NCBI RefSeq assembly: GCF_049673105.1
Contig: NZ_JBATXG010000023.1
Location: 1-54,269 of the forward strand
DNA from: Castellaniella sp049673105
Lineage (GTDB): Bacteria > Pseudomonadota > Gammaproteobacteria > Burkholderiales > Burkholderiaceae_B
Direction of reading: 5' to 3'
DNA: 54,269 bases
Below the pieces are notes generated by a model. It made no database searches, was not told the origin of the DNA, and worked only from the letters and a program-made list of their open reading frames with translations. Below, in pieces: positions 1 through 8,291 of the stretch; position 1 is the first letter of the stretch; each line of letters begins with the position of its first letter. Both the position numbers and the translations under genes were made by a program.

Positions 1-231
1 GGGGCTCTTTCGCCTTGGGGCGGCCCGGCGGCAAAAGAAAATAGCCCCCACGCTACGCAGGCTATCGCCCGCTTGCTGCCCCCCCAAGGGGGCTCTTTCG
101 CCTTGGGGCGGCCCGGCGGCAAAAGAAAATAGCCCCCACGCTACGCAGGCTATCGCCCGCTTGCTGCCCCCCCAAGGGGGCTCTTTCGCCTTGGGGCGGC
201 CCGGCGGCAAAAGGAAATAACCCCCACGCCG
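1..231. repeat. 88-bp tandem repeat, about 2.6 copies
   Basis: Units begin at 1, 89 and 177 with an exact 88-bp period. Copies 1 and 2 look identical; copy 3 diverges after about 40 bases and breaks off near 231. Each unit carries the core CTTGGGGCGGCCCGGCGGC and a CCCCCCAAGGGGG palindrome. Related single copies lie near 12173-12290 and 52150-52236, so this is a dispersed intergenic family. No coding content is credible here. The window starts inside a unit, so the true copy number is unknown. Confidence 0.9.
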
Positions 232-236
232 CTAAT

Positions 237-250
237 TTGATCTGGATCAA
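237..250 (+). promoter_or_regulatory. FNR/Dnr-type box upstream of nosR (perfect consensus)
   Basis: The sequence TTGATCTGGATCAA is a perfect match to the FNR/ANR/Dnr consensus TTGAT-N4-ATCAA. It lies about 100 bases before the nosR start, directly after the tandem repeat. Regulators of this family activate nos genes under low oxygen or nitric oxide. If transcription starts near 324 (see the -10 entry), this box is centred near -80. Confidence 0.85.
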
Positions 251-275
251 GGCGCGACCGCGCTCGCGCGCAGGC

Positions 276-289
276 TTGATCTGGCGCAA
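276..289 (+). promoter_or_regulatory. second, degenerate FNR/Dnr-type box
   Basis: TTGATCTGGCGCAA has one perfect half-site, the same CTGG spacer as the upstream box, and a degenerate second half. Its centre (282.5) is 39 bp from that of the first box. It sits exactly 41.5 bases before a start site predicted from the -10 hexamer at 312-317, the class II activator position. Confidence 0.6.
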
Positions 290-311
290 AACAAGGGTTT
301 CCCCCAGCCCG

Positions 312-317
312 TACGAT
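312..317 (+). promoter_or_regulatory. candidate -10 element of the nosR promoter
   Basis: TACGAT at 312-317 would place the transcription start near 324, giving a leader of about 29 bases before the ATG at 353. The position agrees with class II activation from the box at 276-289. There is no good -35 hexamer, as expected for an FNR-dependent promoter. The call is inferred from spacing. Confidence 0.5.
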
Positions 318-352
318 GACGCCATTCTCGACTGTCATTCGCCCTTGTTGTC

Positions 353-2710
353 ATGCGCCTCGTCAGCCAGATTTCGGCCCTTGCATCCCGTTGCTCATTC
401 CGGTTTCATCTGGCGCTCTGGCTGTCCGCCTGCCTGATGGCCTTGCCTATCGGCGCGACCGCCCAGTCCCAGGACGGCGCCAAATACCAGGCCTATCAAT
501 TCGGCCAAAGCGGCACGGCTCTGGGCGGTGGACCCCGCCTGGGCGCCTTTTTGCAAAAAATAGAACCCGCGCAGATTTTCCCCGGCGCCGACCGCATCGG
601 CCCGGCGGAAGGCAAGCCCACCGTCGCCCGCGCCTACGCAAAAGACACGCTGCTGGGCTACGTCTACCTGACCACCGACATCGTCAATACGCGCGGCTAT
701 TCCAGCAAACCCATCGATACCTTGATCGGACTCTCGCTGGACGGCGAAATCGTCGGCGCCAAACTGGTGGAACACCACGAACCCATCGTGCTGATCGGCA
801 TCCCCGAAGCCAAGGTAGAAGCCTTCATCCAGGGTTACGTCGGCAAAAACTACATCAAGGAACCGCCGCGCCCCGGCGCACCGCCCCCGGTGGACATCAT
901 CAGCGGCGCAACCGTCACGCTGATGGTGATCGGCGACAGCATCACCCGATCCTTGATGGCGGTGGCCCGCGACTACGGCATTGGCCGATCCGGCGCTGCG
1001 CAAGCCGCGCCCGTCGAGCAGCGCGCCATCGACATGGACAAGGCCGATACCGAATCCTGGGATGCCCTGCTGGCATCCGGCGCCGTCAGCCAACTGCACG
1101 TCAGCATCGCCGACGTCAACCAGGCCTTTGAGAAAACCGGGCGCGCCGACGCCATCGCCAAACCGGAATCCGGCGAACCCGACGAGACCTTCATCGATCT
1201 GTACGCAGCTCTGGTCAGCGTCCCGTCCATCGGACGCAGCCTGCTGGGGGATGTGGAATACCGCTACCTGACCGAGCGCCTGGCCCCCGGGCAATCCGCG
1301 ATCCTGGTGGCCGGCGACGGGCGCTATTCCTTCAAGGGATCAGGCTACGTGCGCGGCGGCGTCTTCGACCGCATCGAGGTCGTCCAGGAAGAACACAGTT
1401 TTCACTTTACCGATCTGGACCATCAGCGTCTGGCGGATCTGATGGCCGCCGGCGCCCCGCGCTTGCGCGAAATCGCCCTGTTCACCGTGCCCTCGGACGC
1501 CGTCTTCGACCCGATCTCGCCGTGGCGCCTGCAGCTCACCGTCCAGCGGGTGCTGAACGTCAAAGAAAAGGCCTTCACCACCCTGAACCTGAATTACACC
1601 CTGCCCGACAGTTACACCAAGGTCAGCGCAGCGCCGGCCAGCAGCCAGGCGGACGCGGCGGGCACCGCCCAGCAGGCGGCGCTGGAACAGGCGCAGGCCG
1701 AACTCGAGGCGGCACCCGCCTTGTGGAAACAGATGTGGGCGGCCAAGACCGTGCAGATCGTGATCATTTCGATCGCACTGCTCACCCTGATCGCAGTGTT
1801 TTTCTTCCAGGACCTGCTGACCAAGCACGAGGTCTTTTACAAGCGCTTTCGCACGGTCTTCCTGCTCTTTACCCTGTTCTGGATCGGCTGGTACGCCCAG
1901 GCGCAGCTGTCGGTGGTCAACGTCCTGACCTTCACCACCGCGCTGCGCACCGATTTCAGCTGGGAATATTTCCTGATGGACCCCATTGTGTTCATCCTGT
2001 GGATCGCCACGGCCATGTCCCTGATCTTCTGGAACCGGGGGGCGTTCTGCGGCTGGCTGTGTCCGTTCGGCGCGCTGCAGGAACTGACCAACAATCTGGC
2101 CAAACGTCTGCGCGTGCCGCAGATCAAGGTCAGCCACGGCGTCAACACCCGCCTGGCCGGTCTGAAATACATCATCTTCCTGATCCTGTTTGGCATTTCC
2201 CTGTACGAGCTGGGGCTGGCGGAAAAATTCGCGGAAATCGAACCCTTCAAGACGGCCATCATCCTGAAGTTCATCCGCGACTGGCCTTTCGTGATCTTCG
2301 CCGTCGTGCTGCTGCTGGCCGGCCTGTTCATCGAACGCTTCTACTGCCGCTACCTGTGCCCCATGGGCGCCGCACTGGCGATCCCCGCCAAGCTACGCAT
2401 CTTCGACTGGCTGCGCCGCTACAAGACCTGCGGCAATCCCTGTCAACTGTGCGCCGTGGAATGCCCCGTCCAGGCCATCAACCCGGAAGGCGACATCAAT
2501 CCGAATGAATGCATCCAGTGTCTGAATTGCCAGATGCTGTACCACCACGAAAAACGCTGCCCTCACCTGATCCAGAAAAACGCCAAGCTGCGGCGCCACA
2601 AAGCGCCTCCGCCGGACGCGGGCCTGCCGGGAGAGACCATCGTCAGCCGCAAGCCCACCGTCCGCCCCCGGGCAACGACCGAATCACAAGCCGTTTCATC
2701 GAACCCATAG
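353..2710 (+). CDS. nosR: NosR, membrane flavo-iron-sulfur protein of N2O reduction
   Basis: NosR is the polytopic membrane protein needed for nosZ expression and for electron delivery to NosZ. The 785 residues match the usual family length. An N-terminal signal or anchor (about 15-38) precedes a periplasmic FMN-binding domain with the flavinylation motif SGATVT near residues 184-189, the substrate of the ApbE encoded at the end of this operon. Several membrane helices follow (about 460-660) with the cysteine motifs CGWLCP (C566/C570) and CRYLCP (C665/C669). The cytoplasmic tail has two ferredoxin-type 4Fe-4S clusters (C693/C697/C700/C704 and C720/C723/C726). It is the first gene of the operon and follows the FNR-type boxes. 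The start at 353 gives a plausible signal sequence, but the ribosome binding site is weak. Confidence 0.96.
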   Translation: MRLVSQISALASRCSFRFHLALWLSACLMALPIGATAQSQDGAKYQAYQFGQSGTALGGGPRLGAFLQKIEPAQIFPGADRIGPAEGKPTVARAYAKDTLLGYVYLTTDIVNTRGYSSKPIDTLIGLSLDGEIVGAKLVEHHEPIVLIGIPEAKVEAFIQGYVGKNYIKEPPRPGAPPPVDIISGATVTLMVIGDSITRSLMAVARDYGIGRSGAAQAAPVEQRAIDMDKADTESWDALLASGAVSQLHVSIADVNQAFEKTGRADAIAKPESGEPDETFIDLYAALVSVPSIGRSLLGDVEYRYLTERLAPGQSAILVAGDGRYSFKGSGYVRGGVFDRIEVVQEEHSFHFTDLDHQRLADLMAAGAPRLREIALFTVPSDAVFDPISPWRLQLTVQRVLNVKEKAFTTLNLNYTLPDSYTKVSAAPASSQADAAGTAQQAALEQAQAELEAAPALWKQMWAAKTVQIVIISIALLTLIAVFFFQDLLTKHEVFYKRFRTVFLLFTLFWIGWYAQAQLSVVNVLTFTTALRTDFSWEYFLMDPIVFILWIATAMSLIFWNRGAFCGWLCPFGALQELTNNLAKRLRVPQIKVSHGVNTRLAGLKYIIFLILFGISLYELGLAEKFAEIEPFKTAIILKFIRDWPFVIFAVVLLLAGLFIERFYCRYLCPMGAALAIPAKLRIFDWLRRYKTCGNPCQLCAVECPVQAINPEGDINPNECIQCLNCQMLYHHEKRCPHLIQKNAKLRRHKAPPPDAGLPGETIVSRKPTVRPRATTESQAVSSNP

Positions 2711-2715
2711 CCCCG

Positions 2716-2733
2716 CCCGGCAGGACTGCCGGG
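2716..2733 (+). promoter_or_regulatory. hairpin between nosR and nosZ
   Basis: CCCGGCA-GGAC-TGCCGGG is a perfect 7-bp stem with a 4-base loop in the 54-base gap between nosR and nosZ. No T-run follows, so it is not a classical terminator. It could set mRNA processing or stability, allowing unequal NosR and NosZ levels; that role is inferred. Confidence 0.5.
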
Positions 2734-2764
2734 AATGCTATGCACAACCCTCTGGGAGACTTTC

Positions 2765-4672
2765 ATGTCCGACCAACACAACGACAAGCCAGGCCTGAGC
2801 CGACGCGGTTTTCTCGGCACGGCTGCCATCACCGGCGCCGCTGCCGTCGGCGCCACCCATCTGACGGCGAATGCCAAAGACGACCCGAAGAAAAAGGGCC
2901 ACCAGAGCGTCGAAGTCGCTCCCGGCGAACTTGATGAATACTATGCCTTCAATTCCGGCGGCCAGTCGGGCGAAGTCCGCATCATGGGCCTGCCGTCCAT
3001 GCGCGAACTGATGCGCATCCCGGTCTTCAATATGTGCAGCGCCACCGGCTGGGGCACCACCAATGAAAGCCGCAAGATCCTGACCGAAGGCCTGACGCCT
3101 GAAACCAAGGCCTATGCCGATTCCATTGGCGGCGTCCTGCCCAACGGCGATGCGCACCACCCCCACATGTCCTTTACGGACAACACCTACGACGGGCGCT
3201 ACATCTTCATCAACGACAAGGCCAACACCCGCGTGGCGCGCATCCGCTGCGACGTGATGAAGACCGACAAGATCATCGAGATCCCCAACGCCGACGGCAT
3301 CCACGGCCTGCGTCCGCAACGCTACCCGCGCACCGGCTACGTCTTCTGCAACGGCGAACATATCGTCCCGCTGCCCAACGACGGCACGGTGATGGACGAT
3401 CCGAAGAAAAACTTCTGGGCCATCTACACCGCCGTGGACGGCGACACCATGAAGGTCGCCTGGCAAGTGCTGGTGGACGGCAACCTGGACAACGGCGACG
3501 CCGACTATCAGGGCAAGTATTCCTTCGCCACCTGCTACAACTCCGAGAAAGGCCTGTCGGTCACGGAAATGTCCGCCAACGAACAGGATTGGGCGGTGGT
3601 GTTCAACATCAAGCGCATCGAAGAGGCCGTCAAGAACGGCGACTACAAGGAAATGAACGGCGTGCCCGTCATCGACGGTCGCAAGGGTTCCAAATACACG
3701 CGCTACATCCCGGTGCCCAATTCGCCGCACGGCTGCAACGCCGCGCCCGACGGCATCCACGTGGTATTCAACGGCAAGCTCTCGCCCACCGTCACCGTCA
3801 TCGACGTGCGCAAGCTCGATGATCTGTTCGACGACAAGATCAAGGAACGCGACGTGGTCGTGGCCGAGCCGCAACTGGGCCTGGGCCCTCTGCACACGGC
3901 CTTCGATGGTCGCGGCAACGCCTACACCACGCTGTTCATCGACAGCCAGATGTGCAAATGGAACATCGAAAAGGCCAAGAAAGCCTACCAGGGCGAAAAG
4001 GTCGATCCGATCATCCAGAAGCTGGACGTGCACTACCAGCCCGGCCACAACCACACCACCATGGGTGAAACCAAGGAAGCCGACGGCAAATGGCTGGTGT
4101 CGCTGAACAAGTTCTCGAAGGACCGCTTCCTGAACGTCGGCCCGCTGAAGCCCGAAAACGATCAACTGATCGACATTTCGGGCGATGAAATGAAGCTGGT
4201 CCACGACGGCCCCAGCTTTGCCGAGCCGCACGACATGCTGCTGGTGCATCGCTCCAAGGTCCGCCCCAAGCACCTCTGGGATCGCGACGACCCCATGTGG
4301 GAAGACGCGCGCAAGCAAGCGGAAAAAGACGGCGTCACGCTGGAAGGCGGTTCCACGGTGATTCGCGACGGCAACAAGGTCCGGGTCTACATGGTGGCGA
4401 TCGCCCCGGTCTTCAGCCTGCCCAGCTTCGAAGTGAACCAGGGCGACGAAGTCACGGTCATCGTCACCAATATGGAGCGCATCGAGGATCTGACCCACGG
4501 CTTCACGCTGACGGGTCACGGCATCGCCATGGAAATCGGCCCTCAGGCGACGTCGTCGGTCACCTTCACGGCGTCTCGGCCCGGCGTGCACTGGTACTAC
4601 TGTCAGTGGTTCTGCCACGCGCTGCACATGGAAATGTCGGGCCAGATGTACGTCAAGCCCAAAAAGGCCTGA
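2765..4672 (+). CDS. nosZ: Nitrous oxide reductase NosZ, clade I
   Basis: NosZ reduces N2O to N2 in the periplasm using the CuA and CuZ centres. The 635-residue product has a Tat signal (SRRGFLG, residues 12-18), which marks clade I enzymes. CuZ ligands include the DAHHPH motif (H131, H132, H134). The C-terminal cupredoxin domain has the CuA motif C613-x3-C617-x3-H621-x2-M624. I chose ATG 2765 over an in-frame ATG at 2735 because a GGGAGA ribosome binding site lies just before it and the Tat motif is then at the normal distance. The stop is followed after 4 bases by nosD. The ligands I checked are intact, so the enzyme should be active. Confidence 0.97.
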   Translation: MSDQHNDKPGLSRRGFLGTAAITGAAAVGATHLTANAKDDPKKKGHQSVEVAPGELDEYYAFNSGGQSGEVRIMGLPSMRELMRIPVFNMCSATGWGTTNESRKILTEGLTPETKAYADSIGGVLPNGDAHHPHMSFTDNTYDGRYIFINDKANTRVARIRCDVMKTDKIIEIPNADGIHGLRPQRYPRTGYVFCNGEHIVPLPNDGTVMDDPKKNFWAIYTAVDGDTMKVAWQVLVDGNLDNGDADYQGKYSFATCYNSEKGLSVTEMSANEQDWAVVFNIKRIEEAVKNGDYKEMNGVPVIDGRKGSKYTRYIPVPNSPHGCNAAPDGIHVVFNGKLSPTVTVIDVRKLDDLFDDKIKERDVVVAEPQLGLGPLHTAFDGRGNAYTTLFIDSQMCKWNIEKAKKAYQGEKVDPIIQKLDVHYQPGHNHTTMGETKEADGKWLVSLNKFSKDRFLNVGPLKPENDQLIDISGDEMKLVHDGPSFAEPHDMLLVHRSKVRPKHLWDRDDPMWEDARKQAEKDGVTLEGGSTVIRDGNKVRVYMVAIAPVFSLPSFEVNQGDEVTVIVTNMERIEDLTHGFTLTGHGIAMEIGPQATSSVTFTASRPGVHWYYCQWFCHALHMEMSGQMYVKPKKA

Positions 4673-4676
4673 TGCC

Positions 4677-5957
4677 ATGAAGCACTGCACTGCCCCGCGT
4701 TTCAGCACGGCCCTGGCGGCTGCGCTGATCCTGGCCGGCGGGGCGGCGCAGGCGGCGGTCATCGATGTCCCCGCCGGCGCCCGCCTGCAGGCCATCATCG
4801 AGACCGCCGCGCCCGGCGACGTGCTGCGCCTGGCGCCCGGCGACTATCCGGGCAATCTGCTGATCGACAAGCCCCTGACGCTGGAAGGCCCCCCTGACCG
4901 CGCCGCCCGCATCCTGGGCGAGCGCCAGGGCCGGACCATCTGGGTACAGGCGGACGACGTCACGATCCAGCGCCTGACCATCCGCCATTCCGGCCTGAGC
5001 CTGCCCGACATGGATGCCGGCGTCTTCCTGGACAAGACCGCTGCGCGCGCGCATATCGTCGGCAACGACATCCTCGACAATTCCGTCGGCGTCTACCTGT
5101 GGGGCTCCCGCGACGCCCTGGTGGAAGACAACCGTATCGTGGGCAACACCGGTTTGCGCGTCAATGAACGCGGCAACGGCGTCACCGTCTGGAACGCGCC
5201 TGGGTCCAAGGTGATCGGCAACGATATTTCAGAGGGCCGCGACGGCATTTTTTCCAATAACAGCCGGGAAAACGTCTTTAGCGGCAATACCTTTCATCAC
5301 CTGCGCTATGCCGTGCACTATATGTATACCAACGACAGCGAGGTCAGCGGCAATATCTCGCGCGGCAATGAAATCGGCTACGCCATCATGTTTTCCCGCC
5401 GTTTGACGGTACGCGACAATATCGCCGCCGACAGCGCGCACCAGGGCCTGATGCTCAATGCCACGGATGATTCCCGCATCCAGGGCAATGTGGTCGTGGG
5501 CGCGGAAAAATGCGTTTTCGTCTACAACGCCAATCTCAACGAGATGGCCGACAATCACTTTCAGGATTGCGGCACCGGCGTGCACTACACCGGGTCCGAG
5601 GGCAACCGCATCCACGGCAATGCCTTCGTCAACAATCAGAACCAGGTCAAATACGTCGGCACCCGCTATCTGGAATGGTCGCTGGACGGACGCGGCAATT
5701 ACTGGTCCGACCTGTCCGCCTTCGACCTGGATGGCAACGGCATCGGCGACACCGCCTACCGGCCCAACGGCCTGATCGATCAAGTCATCTGGCGCGCGCC
5801 CAGTGCGCGCCTGCTGCTCAACAGCCCCGCCGTCACGATCGTGCGCTGGGCCCAATCGCAGTTTCCCGCCATCCTGCCCGGCGGCGTCATGGACAGCGCC
5901 CCCCTGATGGCGCCCCCTGTTCCACCCGCCTGGAAACACTACGAGGCCAAGCCATGA
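4677..5957 (+). CDS. nosD: NosD, periplasmic copper-site maturation protein
   Basis: NosD is a periplasmic right-handed beta-helix protein required, with the NosFY ABC transporter, to assemble the CuZ centre. The 426-residue product has a Sec signal (about 1-24, ending in an AQAA-type site) followed by repeated carbohydrate-binding/sugar-hydrolase (CASH) repeats rich in GN and DN turns (for example IVGNDILDNSVGVYLWGS). Length is normal for the family. It starts 4 bases after nosZ and overlaps nosF by ATGA, so NosD and NosF are probably translationally coupled. Confidence 0.95.
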   Translation: MKHCTAPRFSTALAAALILAGGAAQAAVIDVPAGARLQAIIETAAPGDVLRLAPGDYPGNLLIDKPLTLEGPPDRAARILGERQGRTIWVQADDVTIQRLTIRHSGLSLPDMDAGVFLDKTAARAHIVGNDILDNSVGVYLWGSRDALVEDNRIVGNTGLRVNERGNGVTVWNAPGSKVIGNDISEGRDGIFSNNSRENVFSGNTFHHLRYAVHYMYTNDSEVSGNISRGNEIGYAIMFSRRLTVRDNIAADSAHQGLMLNATDDSRIQGNVVVGAEKCVFVYNANLNEMADNHFQDCGTGVHYTGSEGNRIHGNAFVNNQNQVKYVGTRYLEWSLDGRGNYWSDLSAFDLDGNGIGDTAYRPNGLIDQVIWRAPSARLLLNSPAVTIVRWAQSQFPAILPGGVMDSAPLMAPPVPPAWKHYEAKP

Positions 5958-6856
5958 CCGTGACCGCCCCGCCCATCGACCTTCGCCGCGTGACCAAGCG
6001 CTATGGCGCCCTGGCCGCCGTGGACGACGTCAGCCTGTTCCTGGAGCCCGGAGAATGCGTCATTCTGGCCGGCCATAACGGCGCCGGCAAAAGCACGCTG
6101 ATCAAACTGATCCTGGGCCTGATCCGAGCGGAATCCGGCACCGTGCGCGTGCTGGGCGACCTGGCCGCCAGTCCGGCAGCCGCCCGCGCCCGCCGCCTGA
6201 TCGGCTATCTGCCGGAAACCGTGGCGCTGCACCCCTCGCTGACGGGTGCCGAAACCCTGGCTTTTTATGCGCGCCTGAAAGGCCTGTCCACCCAGGGCAA
6301 CGCAGCCCTGCTGTCGCGCGTGGGCATCGCCGAGGCCGCCAAGCGGCGCGTCGGCGGCTATTCCAAGGGGATGCGCCAACGCCTGGCGCTGGCGCAGGCC
6401 CTGCTGGGCAAGCCCCGCATCCTGCTGCTGGACGAACCGACGACAGGACTGGACCCCGCCTCGCGCCTGCTGTTCTACGACATCGTGCGCGAACTGCGCG
6501 ACGCCGGTACCGCCATCCTGTTGTCCACCCATGCCCTGGCCGAACTGGAAGGCCAGGCCGATCGCGTCATCGTCATGCAAAAGGGCCGCAAAATCGCCGA
6601 TGGCAGCCTGAGCGATCTGCGCCAGGACGCCGGCTTGCCGGTGCGCATCCGCCTGACGCTGGCTCTGGAACCGATCGAGGTCCCCGACGGCTGGCGGCGC
6701 ATCAGCGCGCACCGTCTGGAACTGACCTGCCCTGCCGCTGAAAAACTGCAGCGGCTGCGCGACGCCCAGGCCCTGCCCCACATCAGCGACATCGAACTGG
6801 AACAACCAGGGCTGGACGAAATGTATGCACACTTTCTACGCCGGGAGGACGCATGA
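5954..6856 (+). CDS. nosF: NosF, ABC transporter ATP-binding protein
   Basis: NosF is the cytoplasmic ATPase of the NosFY exporter that serves NosD in CuZ maturation, probably by moving a sulfur species. The 300-residue protein shows Walker A (GHNGAGKST, near residue 39), a signature loop in the form GGYSKGMRQR, and Walker B (LLLDEPTTGLDP). The start at 5954 overlaps the nosD stop by ATGA and gives the normal N-terminus just before the first beta strand. The 3' end overlaps nosY by ATGA. Confidence 0.95.
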   Translation: MTVTAPPIDLRRVTKRYGALAAVDDVSLFLEPGECVILAGHNGAGKSTLIKLILGLIRAESGTVRVLGDLAASPAAARARRLIGYLPETVALHPSLTGAETLAFYARLKGLSTQGNAALLSRVGIAEAAKRRVGGYSKGMRQRLALAQALLGKPRILLLDEPTTGLDPASRLLFYDIVRELRDAGTAILLSTHALAELEGQADRVIVMQKGRKIADGSLSDLRQDAGLPVRIRLTLALEPIEVPDGWRRISAHRLELTCPAAEKLQRLRDAQALPHISDIELEQPGLDEMYAHFLRREDA

Positions 6857-7683
6857 ACCCGACCCTGATCCTGATACAGAAGGAAATCCGCGACGGCCTG
6901 CGCAACCGCTGGGTGCTGGCGATCGCGCTGCTGCTGGCCATGCTGGCGCTGTCGCTGGGATTCCTGGGCAGCGCCCCCACCGGCAACGTCAAGGTCGACC
7001 CCCTGACGGTGACGGTGGTCAGTCTGTCCAGCCTGTCGATTTTCCTGGTGCCGCTGATCGCCATGCTGCTGTCCTACGACGCCATCGTCGGCGAGATCGA
7101 CCGAGGCACGATGAACCTGCTGCTGAGCTACCCGATCTCGCGCCCGCAGGTCATGGCGGGCAAATTCTGCGGTCATCTGGTGATTCTGGCGCTGGCCATC
7201 GGTGCGGGCTACGGTCTGGCCGGCCTGGCGCTGCAACTGGCCTTTGGCGGCCTGGACCCGACCGCCTGGGGGCCGTTCGCCCTGTTGATCGCCGCCAGCA
7301 TCCTGCTGGGCGCCGCCTTCCTGTCCCTGGGCTACCTGATCAGCGCCCTGGTGCAGGAACGGCAGACCGCCGCCGGCATCGCCATCGGCGTCTGGCTGTT
7401 CCTGGTGGTGATCTACGACATGGGCGTGCTGGGCGTTCTGGTGGTCGACCAGGGGCGCACGATCACCGAGCCCATTTTGCATGCCATCCTGCTGCTCAAC
7501 CCCACCGACGTCTACCGCCTGCTCAATCTGACCGGCCATGAAAACATCGCCATGTTCGCGGGCATGGCGGGCCTGAGCGGCCAGGCGACGCTATCCACTC
7601 AGACCCTGCTGCTGGCCCAGACACTATGGATCGTGATTCCCCTGGCGCTGGCATCCTGGGCATTCAAGCGGAGGTCGCTCTAA
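6853..7683 (+). CDS. nosY: NosY, ABC transporter permease
   Basis: NosY is the membrane subunit of the NosFY ABC exporter. The 276-residue protein has about six hydrophobic helices, with an N-terminal amphipathic stretch before the first helix (about 18-36). The cytoplasmic motif EIDRGTMNLLLSYPISR is typical of ABC-2 permeases that contact the ATPase. It overlaps nosF by ATGA and its TAA shares one base with the nosL start. Confidence 0.93.
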   Translation: MNPTLILIQKEIRDGLRNRWVLAIALLLAMLALSLGFLGSAPTGNVKVDPLTVTVVSLSSLSIFLVPLIAMLLSYDAIVGEIDRGTMNLLLSYPISRPQVMAGKFCGHLVILALAIGAGYGLAGLALQLAFGGLDPTAWGPFALLIAASILLGAAFLSLGYLISALVQERQTAAGIAIGVWLFLVVIYDMGVLGVLVVDQGRTITEPILHAILLLNPTDVYRLLNLTGHENIAMFAGMAGLSGQATLSTQTLLLAQTLWIVIPLALASWAFKRRSL

Positions 7684-8291
7684 TGGCAGACATCCCTTCT
7701 TCCGGCTATCGTCCGACTGCCGCGCAACGCGGCCTGAGGTTGCTGGGCGGCCTCGCCATCAGCCTGCTGCTGGGCGCCTGCGGGGCAGGCAGCACCGAGT
7801 CCGGCCTGCCCCTGGCGCCCCATGTGATGAACGAACAGGCCGTTGGCCACTATTGCGGTATGAATCTTTACGAACACGTCGGCCCCAAAGGGCAGATCCT
7901 GCTGCGCGACCAGGACGTCGCCGTCTGGTTTTCCACCATTCGCGAAGTCTTCGCCTATACGCTGCTGCCGGAAGAACCCAAGACCATCGTCGCCATCTAC
8001 GTCCAGGACATGGGCCAGGCGGACAAACAGGGCAATCCCCCGACAGATGCCTGGATCGACGCACGCAGCGCCCATTTCCTGATCGAGAGCCGCGCTGTCG
8101 GCGGCATGGGGGCGCCCGACGCCCTGCCCTTCGCCCACATCGAAGACGCCCAGGCCTATCGGGAACAGTACGGCGGTCGTATCGTCGGCTTTCAGGAAAT
8201 GCCCGAGGACTACGTCCTGCGATATCTGGAACCCCTTCCCTCCGTCGATGCAGACGCATCGACGTCCCTCATGATCGGAACACGCTCATGA
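7683..8291 (+). CDS. nosL: NosL, copper-binding lipoprotein
   Basis: NosL is an outer-membrane-anchored Cu(I) chaperone that delivers copper for NosZ maturation. The 202-residue product has a lipoprotein signal with lipobox LGAC (lipidated C33). The family motif C58-G-M60 ... H65-VGPKGQI is the region implicated in copper binding. ATG 7683 overlaps the nosY stop by one base; an upstream in-frame start inside nosY is rejected because the signal peptide begins here. The end overlaps the next gene by ATGA. Confidence 0.93.
   Translation: MADIPSSGYRPTAAQRGLRLLGGLAISLLLGACGAGSTESGLPLAPHVMNEQAVGHYCGMNLYEHVGPKGQILLRDQDVAVWFSTIREVFAYTLLPEEPKTIVAIYVQDMGQADKQGNPPTDAWIDARSAHFLIESRAVGGMGAPDALPFAHIEDAQAYREQYGGRIVGFQEMPEDYVLRYLEPLPSVDADASTSLMIGTRS

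Noticed and set aside
2738..4798. 686-codon open frame antisense to nosZ
   Set aside because: It covers nosZ on the wrong strand and its translation is compositionally odd (His, Val, Asp, Gly).
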